From positions 1 through 6,548 of the forward strand of contig SKYD01000016.1 of assembly GCA_007128075.1 (NCBI GenBank): a DNA stretch of 6,548 nucleotides, given 5' to 3'. This document shows, one piece after another, positions 1 to 6,548 of this stretch. Position numbers and translations under genes: made by a program. This DNA comes from Thiorhodovibrio sp. (GTDB taxonomy: Bacteria; Pseudomonadota; Gammaproteobacteria; Chromatiales; Chromatiaceae). How positions within the stretch are numbered: position 1 is the stretch's first letter; each line of letters opens with the position of its first letter. A model generated the notes under the pieces. The model ran no database searches. It was not told the DNA's origin and saw nothing but the letters and a program-made list of their open reading frames with translations.

Positions 1-138
1 CACTATAATTTGGTGCATCGGGTGGTACCCGATCAGCGAACATTCAACCGCGAGGCGTGGAATCAGATGATCGAGGAAGAATTTGAGCTTGCCCCAGGCA
101 CTGCCGAGCGGCTGTTGCGCGGTGACGATGTGCGCTGA
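1..138 (+). CDS. 3' end of an unrecognised protein-coding gene (partial)
   Basis: The reading frame beginning at base 1 is open for 45 codons and ends at TGA 136-138; its start lies left of the window. The visible peptide starts HYNLVHRVVPDQ and ends RLLRGDDVR. It is soluble-looking and rich in acidic residues and arginine, with no membrane segment or motif I can assign. The balanced protein-like composition, running right up to the stop, is the main reason to believe it is real. I do not recognise the family and assign no function. It converges on sbcC, whose last 76 bp (63-138) lie antisense to it. No hairpin followed by a T run is seen after the stop, so its transcript probably ends inside sbcC sequence. 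The alternative is a chance open frame at the window edge. Confidence 0.5.
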   Translation, partial: HYNLVHRVVPDQRTFNREAWNQMIEEEFELAPGTAERLLRGDDVR

Positions 139-3100
139 TGTGATTCGGCATCAGCAGGTGTTTTGATGCGGCTGCGTCCGCCGATCTCAGGGATGACTTC
201 AATCTGAGTGCTGATGCGTTCTTTAAGTGCTGCCACATGCGAGATCACACCGATCAATGTGCCATTGTGTTGCAAACTGGCTAAGGTTTGCAGCGCGCTT
301 TCCAATGCCTCCTCATCGAGAGTGCCGAAGCCTTCATCGAGAAATAACGACTCCACGCGCACATGCTCGCTCGCCATGCGCGACAATCCCAACGCCAACG
401 CCAGACTCACGATAAAACTCTCGCCGCCAGAAAGATTTTTGGTCGAGCGCGTCACCGCCGCTTGATAGTGATCGATCACATTGAGTTCCAGAGGTCGGGT
501 GTCATCATGCACCAATAGATAACGATCCGTCATCTGCTGCAACTGCTGATTGGCATGGCTCACCAACTGCGAGAAGGTTAGCCCTTGAACAAAATTGCGG
601 TATTTTTTGCCATCCGCAGAGCCAATCAGATGATTTAATGTCTCCCAGTGGCTGCATTCGCGGTGCTGATTTTCACACGCAGTAAGCAGTTGCCCCTGTT
701 GTTTTTTGAGCTTACGGTGTTCATTGAGCTGATGGTTTAGTCCACCGATTGTATGTTGGCGTGTTTTTTGTTCGTCGAGCAACTGGGCATGGATCGATTG
801 CAAGCTGGCAAGCGGCTCCGAGGTCAGCGCCTTGGCGCGTTGCTGCTCTAGCTGCACCCGATTTTCAGCAATTTTCAACTGCAAGGCGGTTTCTGCATCA
901 GCCAATGTTTGCGCCTGCTGTTGCAATTTAGCACGCTCAGTTTCTGCAAGACAGGCAGCGCGATAACTGGACTCATCGCTGAAATCAGCGGCATGTAATT
1001 TTTCAACAAAACGCTGGGCGGTTGGCTCTAATGTTTGCACTTGGCTGGCAATATTGTGCTCAAGTGTGGAAATTTGAGTGATTAGCCGCTCAAATGCCGC
1101 TTGAGCGCGTTCCCATTGCTGGCGATTGTGTTCCAGCGCATCTGCTGGCGCAGCAATAACCGCGCCGGGCAATTTGGACAACGGATCATCCCTCACCCCA
1201 AATCGTTGCATTTGTTGCGCAAGATATTCGCGCTGCTTATTCAGTTCGTGCTGTTGCTGTGCCAGTTGTTGTTGTTGATGACGACCTTCCAGCGTCAACT
1301 TATCAATCTCGCGCTCCAGCGCACGGATGGTTTGCTGTTGGTGTTGCCACTGTTCAGCGCGTGCCGTCAACTGCGCCAAGGTTGGCTGCAAATCATCCAC
1401 GGTGATTGCAGTGACCCCAAACACCATTAAATGCGCTTGCAAATGCGTCACCGCCTGATTGTGCTGAGTTTGCAATGTAGCAGCGTGCTCACTAAGTGTT
1501 TTTAATTTTTCTTGCGCTAAATCCTGTTGATGCTGTGCAGTTTGCGTGTTGCGGTTTTGATCAGCAATCGCTTCCTTGGCTTCAGCGACCGTTTCGCGTA
1601 ATTGTGCAAGCTGATTTCCGCTGTTTTCTATGCTCATCAAGGTGGCGTTGATCTGACTCAATTGATCCGCCAGCGTTTGCTGATGGTGACTGAGTGTTGC
1701 TGCTAAGTTGGGATCATCCAGCCTGATGGTTAAAATCGATGACAATGCGGCAGCCAGGGTGGTAATTTGCTCATTGGTGCTGGCAAGTTGCTGCGTCTGT
1801 TGGTCATGCGCCGCTGCAATCTGTTCCAGATCTTTGGTGAGCTTTGCCTCTTCAATGCGCTGTTCTGATTGTAATTTAACGAGTTTTTTTAGTGCTTGGC
1901 GTTTTACCACCAACTGCTGGCGGGTCGTGTCTGGGGTTGGCACATTGCCAGCAGCAAACGGATGGTCGGTGGCACCACATAACGGACAGGGGGTGCCATC
2001 TTCGAGTTGATGGCGCATCTCAACCAACGATTCGATCTGTTGCAGCACACCAAGCCGCGCTTCAAGTGCGTCAATTTCGTGTTCAAGCGCCGCCTGTTTT
2101 GTCTGTTGTGTGGTGAGCGTCGTGATCAAGTCATCACGCATCGCAACACATGTTTCGCGCCGTTCATTGAGATAGTGGATGGTCTCGCTGGCAGAGGTGC
2201 GTGATTCAACGGCGTTAAGTAGCTGTTTTATATGTTCCTGATGGCCAATCAGCGTTTGGTGCTGGTGATGCCAAGCACTCAGCTCACGACCCGCAAGATG
2301 CGCCCGATAATCAGCATCCGCTGCGGTCAATAGAGCCTGCTTCGCTTCCAGATGTTGCTGGGCTTTTTCAGTGAATGCGAGCTGATCTTTATAATCTTGG
2401 GTGGTGATTTCCACCCGTTGCGCTGCTGTCGCAATGTCTTTATGTTGTTGTACTTGTTGCTGGCGTAGACGCTCAATGGTCTCCACTTGCTGCTGCAGCC
2501 CCGCCAGCTCGGTGATCAGTCGCTGATCTTGAGCGTTATTTTTTAACTGCGCGGTTTGGGTGTTTAATTCCTCTTGTTGACGATGCAAATGCTGTTGATC
2601 GCGCTTCTGGTGTGCGACAAGCATGTCGTGGGCAGCGGCGAAGTCGCGGATGACGATCTGTGCATTGTTGATATGTTGAGGAATACTCTGCTGCGCATTC
2701 TTTAGCGCACTTTGGGTGTTATGATGGGTTTGACGCAGTGCGGTTAAGGTTGCATAGTCACCCGATAGCTCCAATGCCTGTTGTGCGTGTTTCAGTCGTG
2801 CCTGATGTGGTAAAAAGTCACGGCATTGTTGTTGTAAACTTGTTTCGTCCTCACTGAGCTGGCGCTGCTGATTTTCTAATTGTTGCAGAGTTTCAAGCCA
2901 TTGCATGTGCTGCACCAGCCCGGCGAGCTGGTCATTGACGCGCTGTTCGTGGTTGATATGTTGTTGCAAATCGTCATTTAGTTGCTGTTCAGCCTCGGCT
3001 GAGAGCAACGGCAGCCCCGCCAATTTGAGCTGTAGCGTTTTGAGCTGTTCACGCTCTGCTTCTTTGCGCTGATAGACGCGCATTGAGATATGGCTATAAA

Positions 3101-3641
3101 GCTCGGTGCCAGTGAGCTGCTCTAAGATCGGGGCGCGTTCACTGGGCGAGGCATTCAAAAATGCTGCGAACTCGCCTTGTGCTAACAGCATGGAGCGGGT
3201 AAATCGCTCAAAATTCATCCCGGTGACATGTGCCACCGTTTCGACAACGCTGTTTTTTTTGGTGGCGAGCAGGGCGCCCGAACTGGCATCGGATATCTCA
3301 TGGCGCGGAGTTTGGAGCTCGCCAGTGGATTGTTGACGCGCCCGGCGTTGGCTCCAATGACAGCGAAATGAGCCTTTTTGGGTGCAAAATGTCACCTCTG
3401 CTGAACATATTCCAGTATGTCGGGACATGATCTCATTGCTGCCTTTGGTGATCTTGCCCAGACGCGGGGTCTGGCCATAAAGTGCCAAGCAAATGGCATC
3501 GAGCACCGTGGTTTTGCCAGCCCCAGTTGGGCCGGTGATGGCAAATAGCCCTTCTGCGCTGAAGGCAGGATGAGTAAAATCAAGCACCCAATCGCCGACC
3601 AGCGAGTTAAGATTGGTGCAGCGAAGTTGAAGTATCCGCAT
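63..3641 (-). CDS. sbcC: SbcC, Rad50-like ATPase subunit of the SbcCD nuclease
   Basis: This is the SMC-like ATPase partner of SbcD. By family knowledge, SbcCD opens hairpins and cleaves DNA ends (double-strand exonuclease and single-strand endonuclease), acting in the cytoplasm in recombination and palindrome processing. The protein has 1192 residues, somewhat longer than the roughly 1050 of E. coli SbcC. The N-terminal lobe carries Walker A GPTGAGKTT (37-45) and Q-loop Q155 in MLLAQGEF. A long glutamine-rich coiled coil spans roughly 170-1000, interrupted by the zinc hook CPLC (C552, C555). The C-terminal lobe has the signature LSGGES (1070-1075), Walker B with D1102 and E1103, D-loop GTLD (1106-1109) and H-loop H1135. 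All catalytic elements are intact. The start MRILQLRCTNLNSL matches the family N-terminus. Its ATG lies within sbcD and has no clear Shine-Dalgarno, suggesting translational coupling. The last 25 or so residues, overlapping the plus-strand gene, are low-complexity and look like a non-conserved tail. Confidence 0.97.
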   Translation of the reverse strand: MRILQLRCTNLNSLVGDWVLDFTHPAFSAEGLFAITGPTGAGKTTVLDAICLALYGQTPRLGKITKGSNEIMSRHTGICSAEVTFCTQKGSFRCHWSQRRARQQSTGELQTPRHEISDASSGALLATKKNSVVETVAHVTGMNFERFTRSMLLAQGEFAAFLNASPSERAPILEQLTGTELYSHISMRVYQRKEAEREQLKTLQLKLAGLPLLSAEAEQQLNDDLQQHINHEQRVNDQLAGLVQHMQWLETLQQLENQQRQLSEDETSLQQQCRDFLPHQARLKHAQQALELSGDYATLTALRQTHHNTQSALKNAQQSIPQHINNAQIVIRDFAAAHDMLVAHQKRDQQHLHRQQEELNTQTAQLKNNAQDQRLITELAGLQQQVETIERLRQQQVQQHKDIATAAQRVEITTQDYKDQLAFTEKAQQHLEAKQALLTAADADYRAHLAGRELSAWHHQHQTLIGHQEHIKQLLNAVESRTSASETIHYLNERRETCVAMRDDLITTLTTQQTKQAALEHEIDALEARLGVLQQIESLVEMRHQLEDGTPCPLCGATDHPFAAGNVPTPDTTRQQLVVKRQALKKLVKLQSEQRIEEAKLTKDLEQIAAAHDQQTQQLASTNEQITTLAAALSSILTIRLDDPNLAATLSHHQQTLADQLSQINATLMSIENSGNQLAQLRETVAEAKEAIADQNRNTQTAQHQQDLAQEKLKTLSEHAATLQTQHNQAVTHLQAHLMVFGVTAITVDDLQPTLAQLTARAEQWQHQQQTIRALEREIDKLTLEGRHQQQQLAQQQHELNKQREYLAQQMQRFGVRDDPLSKLPGAVIAAPADALEHNRQQWERAQAAFERLITQISTLEHNIASQVQTLEPTAQRFVEKLHAADFSDESSYRAACLAETERAKLQQQAQTLADAETALQLKIAENRVQLEQQRAKALTSEPLASLQSIHAQLLDEQKTRQHTIGGLNHQLNEHRKLKKQQGQLLTACENQHRECSHWETLNHLIGSADGKKYRNFVQGLTFSQLVSHANQQLQQMTDRYLLVHDDTRPLELNVIDHYQAAVTRSTKNLSGGESFIVSLALALGLSRMASEHVRVESLFLDEGFGTLDEEALESALQTLASLQHNGTLIGVISHVAALKERISTQIEVIPEIGGRSRIKTPADAESHQRTSSPRNSRSAVPGASSNSSSII

Positions 3642-4875
3642 TTAATTTTTGTGCTCGGCTGTCGTCTTCTTGTAGCGCAGTGATGATTTCTCGATAGGCA
3701 TGCCACAGCGCATCATGTTGATGTTCTGGAATTTCGTGTGCTACTAAACACCGCTCAAACACCATCTCGGCTGTCAATTCGGCGACAGTTTCTTTGGCAG
3801 TCACAGCGGCCAAGACGCGCTCTAAACGGCGTTGGTCACGAATCCGCAACAACTGCATCGCCGTTGGCTCAACCAGTGCTTCAAGCTGTGACCGTAGATC
3901 GCCGATGATGTCTTGACCATTATACACGATTTCGAGCCAGGCCGTTGATTCAGCGCAGGTTAATTCGTGTAAGCGGGCGCGAATGTGCTGCCAATCACCC
4001 TGAATCCACTCCAAGGGCTGGAATTGCGGCACGGGGATAAGATCAACTCTGGTTGGCGTGCTGTTGAGATCGACGCAACACAGGCTTTTTTGCTGCGTTG
4101 CCTCACGAAAACTCATCGGCAACGGCGAGCCGCTGTAACGAATGGTTGGGCAGCCATTGACCATCTGTGGCACATGCAGATGCCCCAGTGCCAGATAATC
4201 AAAACAGTTTGGTAACGAATTGATGCCAACCTGTGCCAAGGATCCGACATAGAGCGAACGCACCCCATCTTCAGCTTGGGTTTGTCCGCCAGCCGTGAAC
4301 AGATGTCCAGTGGCGACGATGGGAACCGTGCCGCCGAGAGCGGCTTGGCGCTGTTTTGCACAGTCAGCAACCGCAGCATAATGATCGGCAATGCCAGCGA
4401 TCAGTTTGCGCTCTTTGTCTGCCAAGGTTTCGCCAGCGGTGACGCGGCGTAGATCACGGTCACGAAGATAAGGTACCGCGCACACAATTAGCTCTGGAAC
4501 CTGCTGGGCATCGCGCAAAATCAACACCTCATCGCAGGGATCGGCAGTCGCTTGTCCAATGACATAGACATTAAGTGCTTTGAGTAGCTCTTGGGGGGCG
4601 TTGAGCAAGGTGGGCGAATCGTGGTTGCCGGCAACGACAATCACATGACGACAGTTGGAGGCAACAACTTCGCAGAGAAAGCGATAATATAAGGCTTGGC
4701 TGCGATGGCTGGGCAGGCTGTGATCGAATACATCACCAGCAATAATCAGTACATCAATTGCTTGTTGGCGAATGGTGGCGGCAAGCCAGTGTAAAAATTC
4801 AGCTAACTCAGGATCGCGTGATTTGCCGTATAGCATGCGTCCGAGATGCCAGTCAGAGGTGTGTAGAAGTTTCAC
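3607..4875 (-). CDS. sbcD: SbcD, Mre11-like nuclease subunit of SbcCD
   Basis: This is the Mn-dependent calcineurin-like phosphoesterase that forms the nuclease head of the SbcCD complex. At 422 residues it is close to the roughly 400 of E. coli SbcD. All metal-site motifs are visible: DWH (D8, H10), GDVFD (47-51, with D48), GNHD (83-86), H191 in ATGHLF, and GHLH (231-234). The remainder, from about residue 280, fits the capping and SbcC-binding region. The start is GTG: the frame begins MKLLHTSDWHLG exactly where the family does, and no in-frame ATG lies between it and the tRNA. Upstream there is only 25 nt to the CCA end of tRNA-Phe, and I see no purine-rich Shine-Dalgarno there. The 3' end overlaps sbcC by 35 bp, the usual sbcDC gene order. 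Transcription probably starts at or before the tRNA promoter (inference). Confidence 0.97.
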   Translation of the reverse strand: MKLLHTSDWHLGRMLYGKSRDPELAEFLHWLAATIRQQAIDVLIIAGDVFDHSLPSHRSQALYYRFLCEVVASNCRHVIVVAGNHDSPTLLNAPQELLKALNVYVIGQATADPCDEVLILRDAQQVPELIVCAVPYLRDRDLRRVTAGETLADKERKLIAGIADHYAAVADCAKQRQAALGGTVPIVATGHLFTAGGQTQAEDGVRSLYVGSLAQVGINSLPNCFDYLALGHLHVPQMVNGCPTIRYSGSPLPMSFREATQQKSLCCVDLNSTPTRVDLIPVPQFQPLEWIQGDWQHIRARLHELTCAESTAWLEIVYNGQDIIGDLRSQLEALVEPTAMQLLRIRDQRRLERVLAAVTAKETVAELTAEMVFERCLVAHEIPEHQHDALWHAYREIITALQEDDSRAQKLNADTSTSLHQS

Positions 4876-4900
4876 GACTTTGCTGCCGCAAATAAAAGGA

Positions 4901-4976
<76 letters not shown>

Positions 4977-4997
4977 AAACATTGCAGTTAAGCCGTC

Positions 4998-5027
4998 ATT
5001 AAACCATGGGTCTGGGGATGGTGTCAA
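4998..5027 (-). promoter_or_regulatory. sigma70-type promoter of tRNA-Phe
   Basis: On the minus strand a perfect -35 box TTGACA (5027-5022) is followed by an 18-bp spacer and a -10 box TTTAAT (5003-4998, five of six matches to TATAAT). Initiation about 7 nt downstream, near 4991-4989, would give a 5' leader of some 13-15 nt before the tRNA. The segment after the -10 box is GACGGC, a GC-rich discriminator of the kind found in stable-RNA promoters under stringent control; that regulation is inferred. The cbiO stop codon TGA (5026-5024) lies inside the -35 box. This is the best promoter I can see upstream of sbcDC. Confidence 0.8.
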
Positions 5028-5761
5028 GCATTGTTGAGGGCGCGTTTGAATCGCAGCGAACAGGGCACTTCCTGTCCATGGCGTTGCATCAACTCTGCAT
5101 TGGCCATGATCTGCTGACTGTCACCATCAGCGATAAGCTTACCACGATCAAGCAACATCAGGCGCGGACAAAGATCGAGCAGCAATTCTAGATCATGTGA
5201 GGCGATCAGCATGGTGAGATCAAGCGTAGCAAGCAGATCAATCAGGCGGCGGCGGTTGCGCAGATCAAGCCCCGCGCTTGGCTCATCAAACAGCATCAAT
5301 TGTGGCTGCATAGCCAGCACGCCAGCGATGCTCACCAAGCGTTTTTCGCCCCCTGAGAGCTGATGTACTATGCGATCAATCAGCTCGCTGGCGCCAACCT
5401 GGGCCAGAGTTTGTGCGACGCGCTGTTGCACCTGATCGGGCGCGAGTCCGAGATTTTGCACACCAAAGGCGACATCTTCGCGCACTGTGGGGCAAAATAA
5501 TTGATCGTCGGCATGTTGAAACACCAGTCCCACATCAGGCGAGAAGCGAGCGTGATCGACTTTGTTACCAAAACGCTCGATGGTGCCGCGCTGTGGTCTG
5601 AGTAGACCGCACAGTAGATGAAATAGCGTGGTTTTGCCCGCGCCATTTGCGCCGATGATGCCCACCCGCTCACCTGTGTGGACACTAAAGTTGAGCGCGC
5701 TAAACAGTTCTGGTTGCTCAGGATAGGCAAAGGCAACCTCGGCACAGCGCAGCGCAATCAC
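5024..5761 (-). CDS. cbiO: ECF transporter ATPase, CbiO-like (energy-coupling A component)
   Basis: This is the cytoplasmic ATP-hydrolysing subunit of an energy-coupling-factor importer, with 245 residues. It carries Walker A GANGAGKTT (37-45), Q-loop Q82 in VFQHADDQLF (a wording typical of ECF ATPases), signature LSGGEKR (135-141), Walker B LMLFDE (155-160), D-loop SAGLD (162-166) and H-loop H189. The ATPase appears complete. Start choice: a GTG at 5761-5759 overlaps the cbiQ stop TGA as GTGA, a classic translational-coupling arrangement, and the next residues (IALRCAEVAFAYP) match the usual N-terminus. Its neighbour CbiQ is the transmembrane partner. Cobalt or nickel is the likely substrate because CbiQ/CbiO pairs usually serve metals, but no substrate-binding protein is in the window, so biotin or another vitamin cannot be excluded. 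The stop codon lies in the -35 box of the tRNA promoter. Confidence 0.92.
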   Translation of the reverse strand: MIALRCAEVAFAYPEQPELFSALNFSVHTGERVGIIGANGAGKTTLFHLLCGLLRPQRGTIERFGNKVDHARFSPDVGLVFQHADDQLFCPTVREDVAFGVQNLGLAPDQVQQRVAQTLAQVGASELIDRIVHQLSGGEKRLVSIAGVLAMQPQLMLFDEPSAGLDLRNRRRLIDLLATLDLTMLIASHDLELLLDLCPRLMLLDRGKLIADGDSQQIMANAELMQRHGQEVPCSLRFKRALNNA

Positions 5762-6459
5762 GATCCGTAGCCACGCAGCCGCATTGCCAGATAGACGCGC
5801 TGCGAACGCTCGTGGCTACGCACCAACAGGCTGCCCAGCAGCCAGGCGGTAGCGCGTAGGTTGCGCCATGACAGTCGGCGCGGTGGCAACCCGCGTAGCT
5901 GCATAGCACGGCGCATCTGGCGCAGATCGCTGGCGACGACCTCAATGTAGCGCACCACCAACAACGCCAAATCAACCATCAAATCTGGCACACCTAAGCG
6001 TTGCAAAGCACGCAAATTGTCCAGCAATGGGCTGCTACCCAACAGGGCAAAAGCAAGAATTAAAATCGCATAACTGCGCCCAGTGATCAGCACCGCTGCC
6101 GCCAACCCTTCGCTGGTTAGCGTCAGCCCCATCCACGACAGCAGCGGCGTGGAGCCAGTGAGCACAGGAAGTAAAATAATTAACACCACAATCAACAATG
6201 AAGGATAGCGCAGCCGCTGCCACCATTCATGCCAAGAACGCGGCTCCAGCCACAGCACCAATAATACTGGCAACCATGCCAGCGGCAGCCACTCTAACCG
6301 ATCAATGGCAGATATTGCAAAAGCCAACACCAGCAGGGCGATGAGTTTAAGCCGGGCATCAACTGCGGCGAGACGGGCGTGAGGTTTAGCGATGAGGAGA
6401 AGCCCCCGTTGGACTGATTCAATACTGTAGTGAGCTTTCGTGGTATGGTTTGGCATCAT
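5758..6459 (-). CDS. cbiQ: ECF transporter transmembrane protein, CbiQ-like (T component)
   Basis: This is the membrane coupling subunit of an ECF importer, with 233 residues. The segment VDARLKLI (33-40) is the typical entry to the first helix. Hydrophobic segments follow at about 38-52, 58-71, 87-101, 118-140 and 158-176. The cytoplasmic part carries two coupling motifs, AMQLRG (185-190) and AMRLRG (225-230), which dock into the ATPase grooves. Both have Leu where the usual consensus is Ala-Arg-Gly. The start is the first of two tandem ATGs (6459 and 6456), preceded by an AGG six nt upstream; starting at the second would remove only one residue. The stop overlaps the cbiO start as GTGA. The substrate-binding partner (CbiM/CbiN or similar) would have to be encoded right of the window or elsewhere, so the metal specificity is inferred. 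Confidence 0.88.
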   Translation of the reverse strand: MMPNHTTKAHYSIESVQRGLLLIAKPHARLAAVDARLKLIALLVLAFAISAIDRLEWLPLAWLPVLLVLWLEPRSWHEWWQRLRYPSLLIVVLIILLPVLTGSTPLLSWMGLTLTSEGLAAAVLITGRSYAILILAFALLGSSPLLDNLRALQRLGVPDLMVDLALLVVRYIEVVASDLRQMRRAMQLRGLPPRRLSWRNLRATAWLLGSLLVRSHERSQRVYLAMRLRGYGS

Positions 6460-6464
6460 TCACT

Positions 6465-6469
6465 ACCTG
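6465..6469 (-). promoter_or_regulatory. Probable ribosome binding site of cbiQ
   Basis: The minus strand reads CAGGT just before the two ATGs. The AGG core is 6 nt from the first ATG and 9 nt from the second, so it is compatible with either start. It is a weak, partial match to the anti-Shine-Dalgarno sequence. Confidence 0.4.
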
Positions 6470-6489
6470 AAACATCTTTTAATCTCGAA

Positions 6490-6517
6490 GGGTTCGATTC
6501 CCCGCCGTTTGCGGCGT
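6490..6517. repeat. REP-like GC-rich hairpin (degenerate palindrome)
   Basis: On the plus strand CGCCG (6503-6507), loop TTTG, and CGGCG (6512-6516) form a perfect 5-bp stem. The left arm is extended as CCCCGCCG (6500-6507), whereas the right arm degenerates into TTTA, and GGGTTCGATT precedes it. The CCCCGCCG-YTTG-CGGCG core resembles REP palindromes associated with REP-associated tyrosine transposases (from general recollection, not a search). Only one copy is present in the window, so its repeat nature cannot be shown here. No T run follows on either strand, which argues against a Rho-independent terminator. It lies 44 nt upstream of cbiQ and could instead be a leader hairpin or a chance structure. 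Confidence 0.35.
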
Positions 6518-6548
6518 TTAGGTGAGGAAAGTTCTTCAGACTAAATAA

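Larger units (their letters stand above)
6456..6548 (-). other. Open frame running into cbiQ with an ATGA overlap; possible 3' end of an upstream gene
   Basis: From the right window edge one minus-strand frame is open for 30 codons and stops at TGA 6458-6456, overlapping the cbiQ ATG as ATGA. The peptide begins LFSLKNFPHLNA and ends DVSGSE. It is hydrophilic and unrecognised, and does not look like the membrane C-terminus of a CbiM-type protein. The other two minus-strand frames stop almost at once. Stop-start overlap is typical of a coupled operon, but 30 open codons can easily occur by chance, and the frame passes straight through a REP-like hairpin that suggests non-coding DNA. I therefore leave it as a possibility rather than a gene. 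Confidence 0.25.

Noticed and set aside
168..181. GCGG...CCGC inverted repeat considered as a terminator for the plus-strand gene
   Set aside because: It is a 4-bp stem with no T run after it on either strand, lying within the conserved C-terminal coding region of sbcC.
1101..1430. A 109-codon plus-strand open frame inside sbcC, plus several shorter ones on the same strand
   Set aside because: These lie opposite an intact, motif-complete SbcC frame. The leucine-rich translation is the antisense reading of CAG/CAA-rich coiled-coil codons, and no ribosome binding site or family resemblance is seen.
4876..4900. T-rich CCTTTTATTTG after the tRNA CCA as a terminator
   Set aside because: The T tract is interrupted, and no hairpin precedes it other than the tRNA itself. 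sbcD begins directly after it, so read-through is more likely.
6481..6507. tRNA T-arm-like sequence on the plus strand (GGTTCGATTCC, an inverted 11-nt match to the T-arm of the tRNA-Phe gene)
   Set aside because: Only three of five T-stem pairs form, and no acceptor, anticodon or D stems can be built upstream, where cbiQ coding sequence lies. The match is to the universal T-loop consensus, so it is not a tRNA or a convincing att remnant.
6523..6532. TGAGGAAAGT on the plus strand, resembling the conserved GAGGAAAGTCC box of RNase P RNA
   Set aside because: The match stops after about ten bases (TTCTTC follows instead of CCGGGC), and no other RNase P element is visible before the window ends.

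Overview
The window is ordinary bacterial chromosome, most likely from a gammaproteobacterium. The evidence is the CPLC zinc-hook SbcC and SbcD proteins, a tRNA gene that encodes its own CCA end, a sigma70-type promoter and mid-range GC. This is an inference from protein style, and I cannot name a genus. Nearly everything lies on the minus strand, so transcription runs from right to left. No mobile-element gene, CRISPR array, rRNA or phage gene is visible.

Layout, in minus-strand transcription order. (1) 6548-6460 is a short upstream stretch with a small GC-rich hairpin resembling a degenerate REP element and an open frame of unknown status. (2) cbiQ (6459-5758) and cbiO (5761-5024) are the membrane and ATPase parts of an ECF-type, probably metal, importer; they are joined by a GTGA overlap. 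No substrate-binding component lies in the window. (3) A tRNA-Phe(GAA) gene (4976-4901) has its own strong promoter, whose -35 box contains the cbiO stop codon. (4) sbcD (4875-3607) and sbcC (3641-63) encode the Mre11/Rad50-like DNA-end-processing nuclease complex. sbcD begins 25 nt after the tRNA CCA end, and sbcC begins inside the last 35 bp of the sbcD span. (5) On the plus strand, bases 1-138 are the 3' end of an unrecognised gene that converges on sbcC and overlaps its last 76 bp.

No convincing terminator separates any of the minus-strand genes. The tRNA promoter is therefore a plausible driver of sbcDC, with possible read-through from cbiQO. Intergenic space is minimal: the only non-coding gaps are 47 nt between cbiO and the tRNA, 25 nt between the tRNA and sbcD, and up to 89 nt at the right edge.

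I found no strong candidate for an undescribed system. The items most worth checking are the tRNA/sbcDC transcriptional arrangement, the antisense overlap at the sbcC 3' end, and the REP-like hairpin with its ATGA-coupled open frame upstream of cbiQ.
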